Shown here: in pieces, positions 62,488 through 64,000 of the stretch
Layout: every line of letters starts with the position of its first letter
Position numbering within the stretch: position 1 is the stretch's first letter
DNA from: Candidatus Proelusimicrobium tauri
GTDB lineage: Bacteria > Elusimicrobiota > Elusimicrobia > Elusimicrobiales > Elusimicrobiaceae
NCBI GenBank assembly: GCA_002311025.1
Contig: DBYY01000006.1
Coordinates: 1-64,000 of the forward strand
Length of the DNA: 64,000 nucleotides
Direction: 5' to 3'
Translations under genes and position numbers: made by a program
Notes under the pieces: model-generated
Database searches by the model: none
Told to the model about the DNA's origin: nothing
The model's input: the letters and a program-made list of their open reading frames with translations, nothing else

Positions 62488-63193
62488 ATGAAAAGATATT
62501 TGTTTATAAGTAATTTCTTGTGCGACACTTAAAGTCCCGCAAGAATTTATATATGCTCCAATACAAGCAAATAATTATGTCCTAGCCTCTTGGCAAAAAA
62601 TAACTGATAAAGAATCCCCGATTTATATCTATATTGAAGGGGACGGCAATGCTTTTAATTATCAAGGTATACCAAATAAAAACCCCACACCTAAAAGTAA
62701 ATTTTTAAGAAATATGGCATTTAACGATGATAACGCTAATGTTGTTTATTTGGCTAGGCCATGCCAATTTATCAAAAGTGATACGTGTAGTGTTCAAGAT
62801 TGGACTGTAGGGCGTTTTTCTGAAGAAATTGTAGAAGATACTGCCTTTGCAATTAAGCAAATAGCGCAGGAAAAAGAAATTATTCTAATAGGATATTCCG
62901 GTGGGGCATTATTATCGGGCTTAATTATTAGCAGACATCCGGAAATGAAAATAAACAAATGGATAACTATTGCCGGTCTATTAAATCATAAAGATTGGAC
63001 GCAGTATTATGGAGATATGCCTTTAAATTTATCTTTAGATTTAGATACCTTGCCTCAAATCGAGCAACAACACTTTGTCGGTGGTAAAGATAAAGTTATT
63101 CCGTTGAAATTATCGAAGAAATGGATTAATAGTAAAGATTTAATAATATTGCCTAATGCTACACATAGTACCGTATTTGTAAAAATTAGATAA
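62488..63193 (+). pseudogene. Alpha/beta hydrolase lipoprotein with a disrupted signal peptide
   Basis: An ATG with AAGGAAG site (62488) opens MKRYLFISNF and stops at 62533. A second frame, open from ~62510, begins VISCATLKVPQEFIYAP, which looks like the end of a lipobox, and runs to 63193. It carries IYIEGDGNAF (oxyanion side), GYSGGALLSG (Ser elbow), GGKDKVIP (Asp) and NATHSTVF (His), so the catalytic domain is complete. Joining the two gives too short a hydrophobic core, so bases were probably lost in the signal peptide. Translation from ATG 62714 would give an incomplete cytoplasmic protein. It lies right after AT2. Confidence 0.75.
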
Positions 63194-63229
63194 AATCCTT
63201 AAGACCATTAGCCAACAATGGTCTCAATT

Positions 63230-63352
63230 TTCTTAATTGAGCCTGAGGGGTTGCCTTTGCCTGCCGAAATTGCCTGGCCTTTGGGGCTTATTTTGACAAA
63301 GATAATTGCTACTTATTTCATAATAAAAATGAAAAAGGAGAAACAAAAATGA
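63230..63352 (+). pseudogene. 3' fragment of cstA (copy B)
   Basis: Reads FLIEPEGLPLPAEIAWP and on to YFIIKMKKEK, matching the last ~40 codons of the intact cstA. Its stop overlaps the ATG of the next small gene. A hairpin GACCATT/AATGGTC (63203-63223) lies just upstream. With copy A it brackets AT2 and the broken hydrolase in direct orientation. Confidence 0.85.
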
Positions 63353-63543
63353 AATATTTTAAACCTTTTAAAGAAAATTTTTCTTCAGAAGAATATTATG
63401 AAAAAGTGTATCCTGTATCAGTTTGTATTTTTGCACCACTTGGTATATTGATGGCATGTCTAATGATTGTATTAATAATGGCATTATTATTGGATTTTAA
63501 CTTTCAAATTATACCGATATTTTTATTTTTAGGTTATCCTTGA
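63349..63543 (+). CDS. Small membrane protein, possibly truncated by frameshift
   Basis: 64 residues with AAGGAG 10 bases upstream of the ATG: a polar start (FSSEEYYEKVYP) and two membrane segments (~22-45 and ~48-62), stopping in GYP. A +1 shift at the stop context CCT TGA would add about 31 residues (EYADGVLDEENSNF...) to a stop near 63640. No family recognised. Confidence 0.5.
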   Translation: MKYFKPFKENFSSEEYYEKVYPVSVCIFAPLGILMACLMIVLIMALLLDFNFQIIPIFLFLGYP

Positions 63544-63677
63544 ATACGCCGACGGTGTCTTAGACGAAGAAAACTCTAATTTTTTATATAAAAAGTGCTG
63601 GAAAAATGGGAACTTTTTTGTTTTGAAAAAAATTTTTTAAGCTATATTTATGATCAATTGTTCTATTTATAGGTTAA

Positions 63678-63839
63678 TAAAACGGAAGACCAACTGTTTT
63701 TTGAAAGGTATTTTGAAAATAATTGTTGCGGTACCAGCACATGCAAAATGCCGGCGAATAAAAAACCGAGCAACAAATAAACAGACATTTCATTAAATAT
63801 TGAAAATATTACCAAAGCGATTTCTTTTATAAATTCCAT
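63678..63839 (-). pseudogene. 5' fragment of the Cu/Zn-type permease gene
   Basis: 162 bases align without gaps to 56741-56902, the first 54 codons of the intact permease, with about a dozen substitutions; the frame (MEFIKEIALVIFSIFNEMSV...) stays open, then meets a stop four codons after the similarity ends (LLTYK). The TAGGAG ribosome site is kept. It is a truncated duplicate. Confidence 0.88.
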
Positions 63840-63846
63840 AATACTC

Positions 63847-64000
63847 CTAAAAATTTTTAATTTGTTGTTTAGCGTGTTCTATATATTTTTTGATAAAATT
63901 TAGACCTGTTTCTATATCTTTTTTGCTGAATTGTTTAAAAAACTGTACATCTTTTTTATGATAAGCATAATGCATTTTTTTATGTATATCAAAAACTTTT
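63847..64000 (-). CDS. C-terminal end of an unidentified protein (runs out of window)
   Basis: 51 codons in frame to a TAG at 63847, rich in Lys, His, Tyr and Phe (KKMHYAYHKKDVQFFKQF), alpha-helical in character with no membrane segment. The stop overlaps the ribosome site of the permease fragment, so both would be in one transcript. No family could be assigned from this part. Confidence 0.5.
   Translation of the reverse strand, partial: KVFDIHKKMHYAYHKKDVQFFKQFSKKDIETGLNFIKKYIEHAKQQIKNF

Overview
The window is an AT-rich stretch of a Gram-negative chromosome. Outer-membrane beta-barrels, lipoproteins with lipoboxes, a KDO-pathway isomerase (kdsD), an Omp85-like protein and two autotransporters all point to a diderm. 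Low GC, very tight operons with ATGA overlaps, many anaerobe-type redox enzymes (4Fe-4S PreA, nitroreductase, flavodoxin) and host-type surface proteins suggest a gut-associated anaerobe. Elusimicrobiota would fit, but that is a general impression and not proven by any marker here.

Layout. 1-12.6 kb (+): a dense housekeeping run: 3' end of ileS, lspA, a TPR lipoprotein, a degenerate P-type ATPase, queF, an ABC-F ATPase, two tandem M24 peptidases, efp, a DUF192 protein and a barrel protein, then tRNA-Ser(CGA). 12.8-19.05 kb (-): an NfeD/SPFH membrane-microdomain operon with a hidden 42-codon membrane peptide, then a seven-gene operon (DUF1189, queD, queE, folE, folP, a PTPS-III-like protein, folK) joining queuosine and folate synthesis at GTP cyclohydrolase, then a CAT-anticodon tRNA. 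19.3-31.1 kb: mixed cell-envelope and metabolic genes (TPR protein, His-rich lipoprotein, MATE pump, kdsD, lipoprotein hydrolase, PreA, VanX-like dipeptidase, RsmF-like methyltransferase, DUF2207 protein). 31.1-42.7 kb: a frameshifted hydrolase, a DUF2207-macrodomain fusion, a one-POTRA Omp85-like protein, tRNA-Val(GAC) with a duplicated 3' end, CstA, AGCS symporter, a Vat-like acetyltransferase and an aquaporin.

42.8-64 kb is an accessory surface/redox region. A giant PMP-like autotransporter (AT1) carries an unusual C-terminal charged linker and membrane helix, and is followed by a SurA/PrsA-like foldase. Then come two partly decayed redox clusters (FMN reductase, exported flavodoxin, DUF362, nitroreductase), a Na/Pi symporter, a Cu/Zn-type permease, and a second autotransporter (AT2) flanked by two direct copies of the 3' end of cstA. 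A copy of the permease 5' end lies near the right edge. Gene fragments (gpx, DUF362 twice, cstA twice, permease) mark this as a region of repeated duplication and decay.

The most striking cross-cutting signal is that three separate genes (hydrolase at 31.5 kb, AT1 signal peptide at 42.9 kb, membrane protein at 58.8 kb) are each broken at a run of seven A, and in each case a -1 shift (one extra A) restores a sensible protein. This could be homopolymer collapse in the assembly, phase variation, or slippage during expression. Other leads are the DUF2207-macrodomain fusion, the inner-membrane-tethered autotransporter, the PTPS-III bypass of FolB, and an EF-P whose loop-tip lysine position is Gln.
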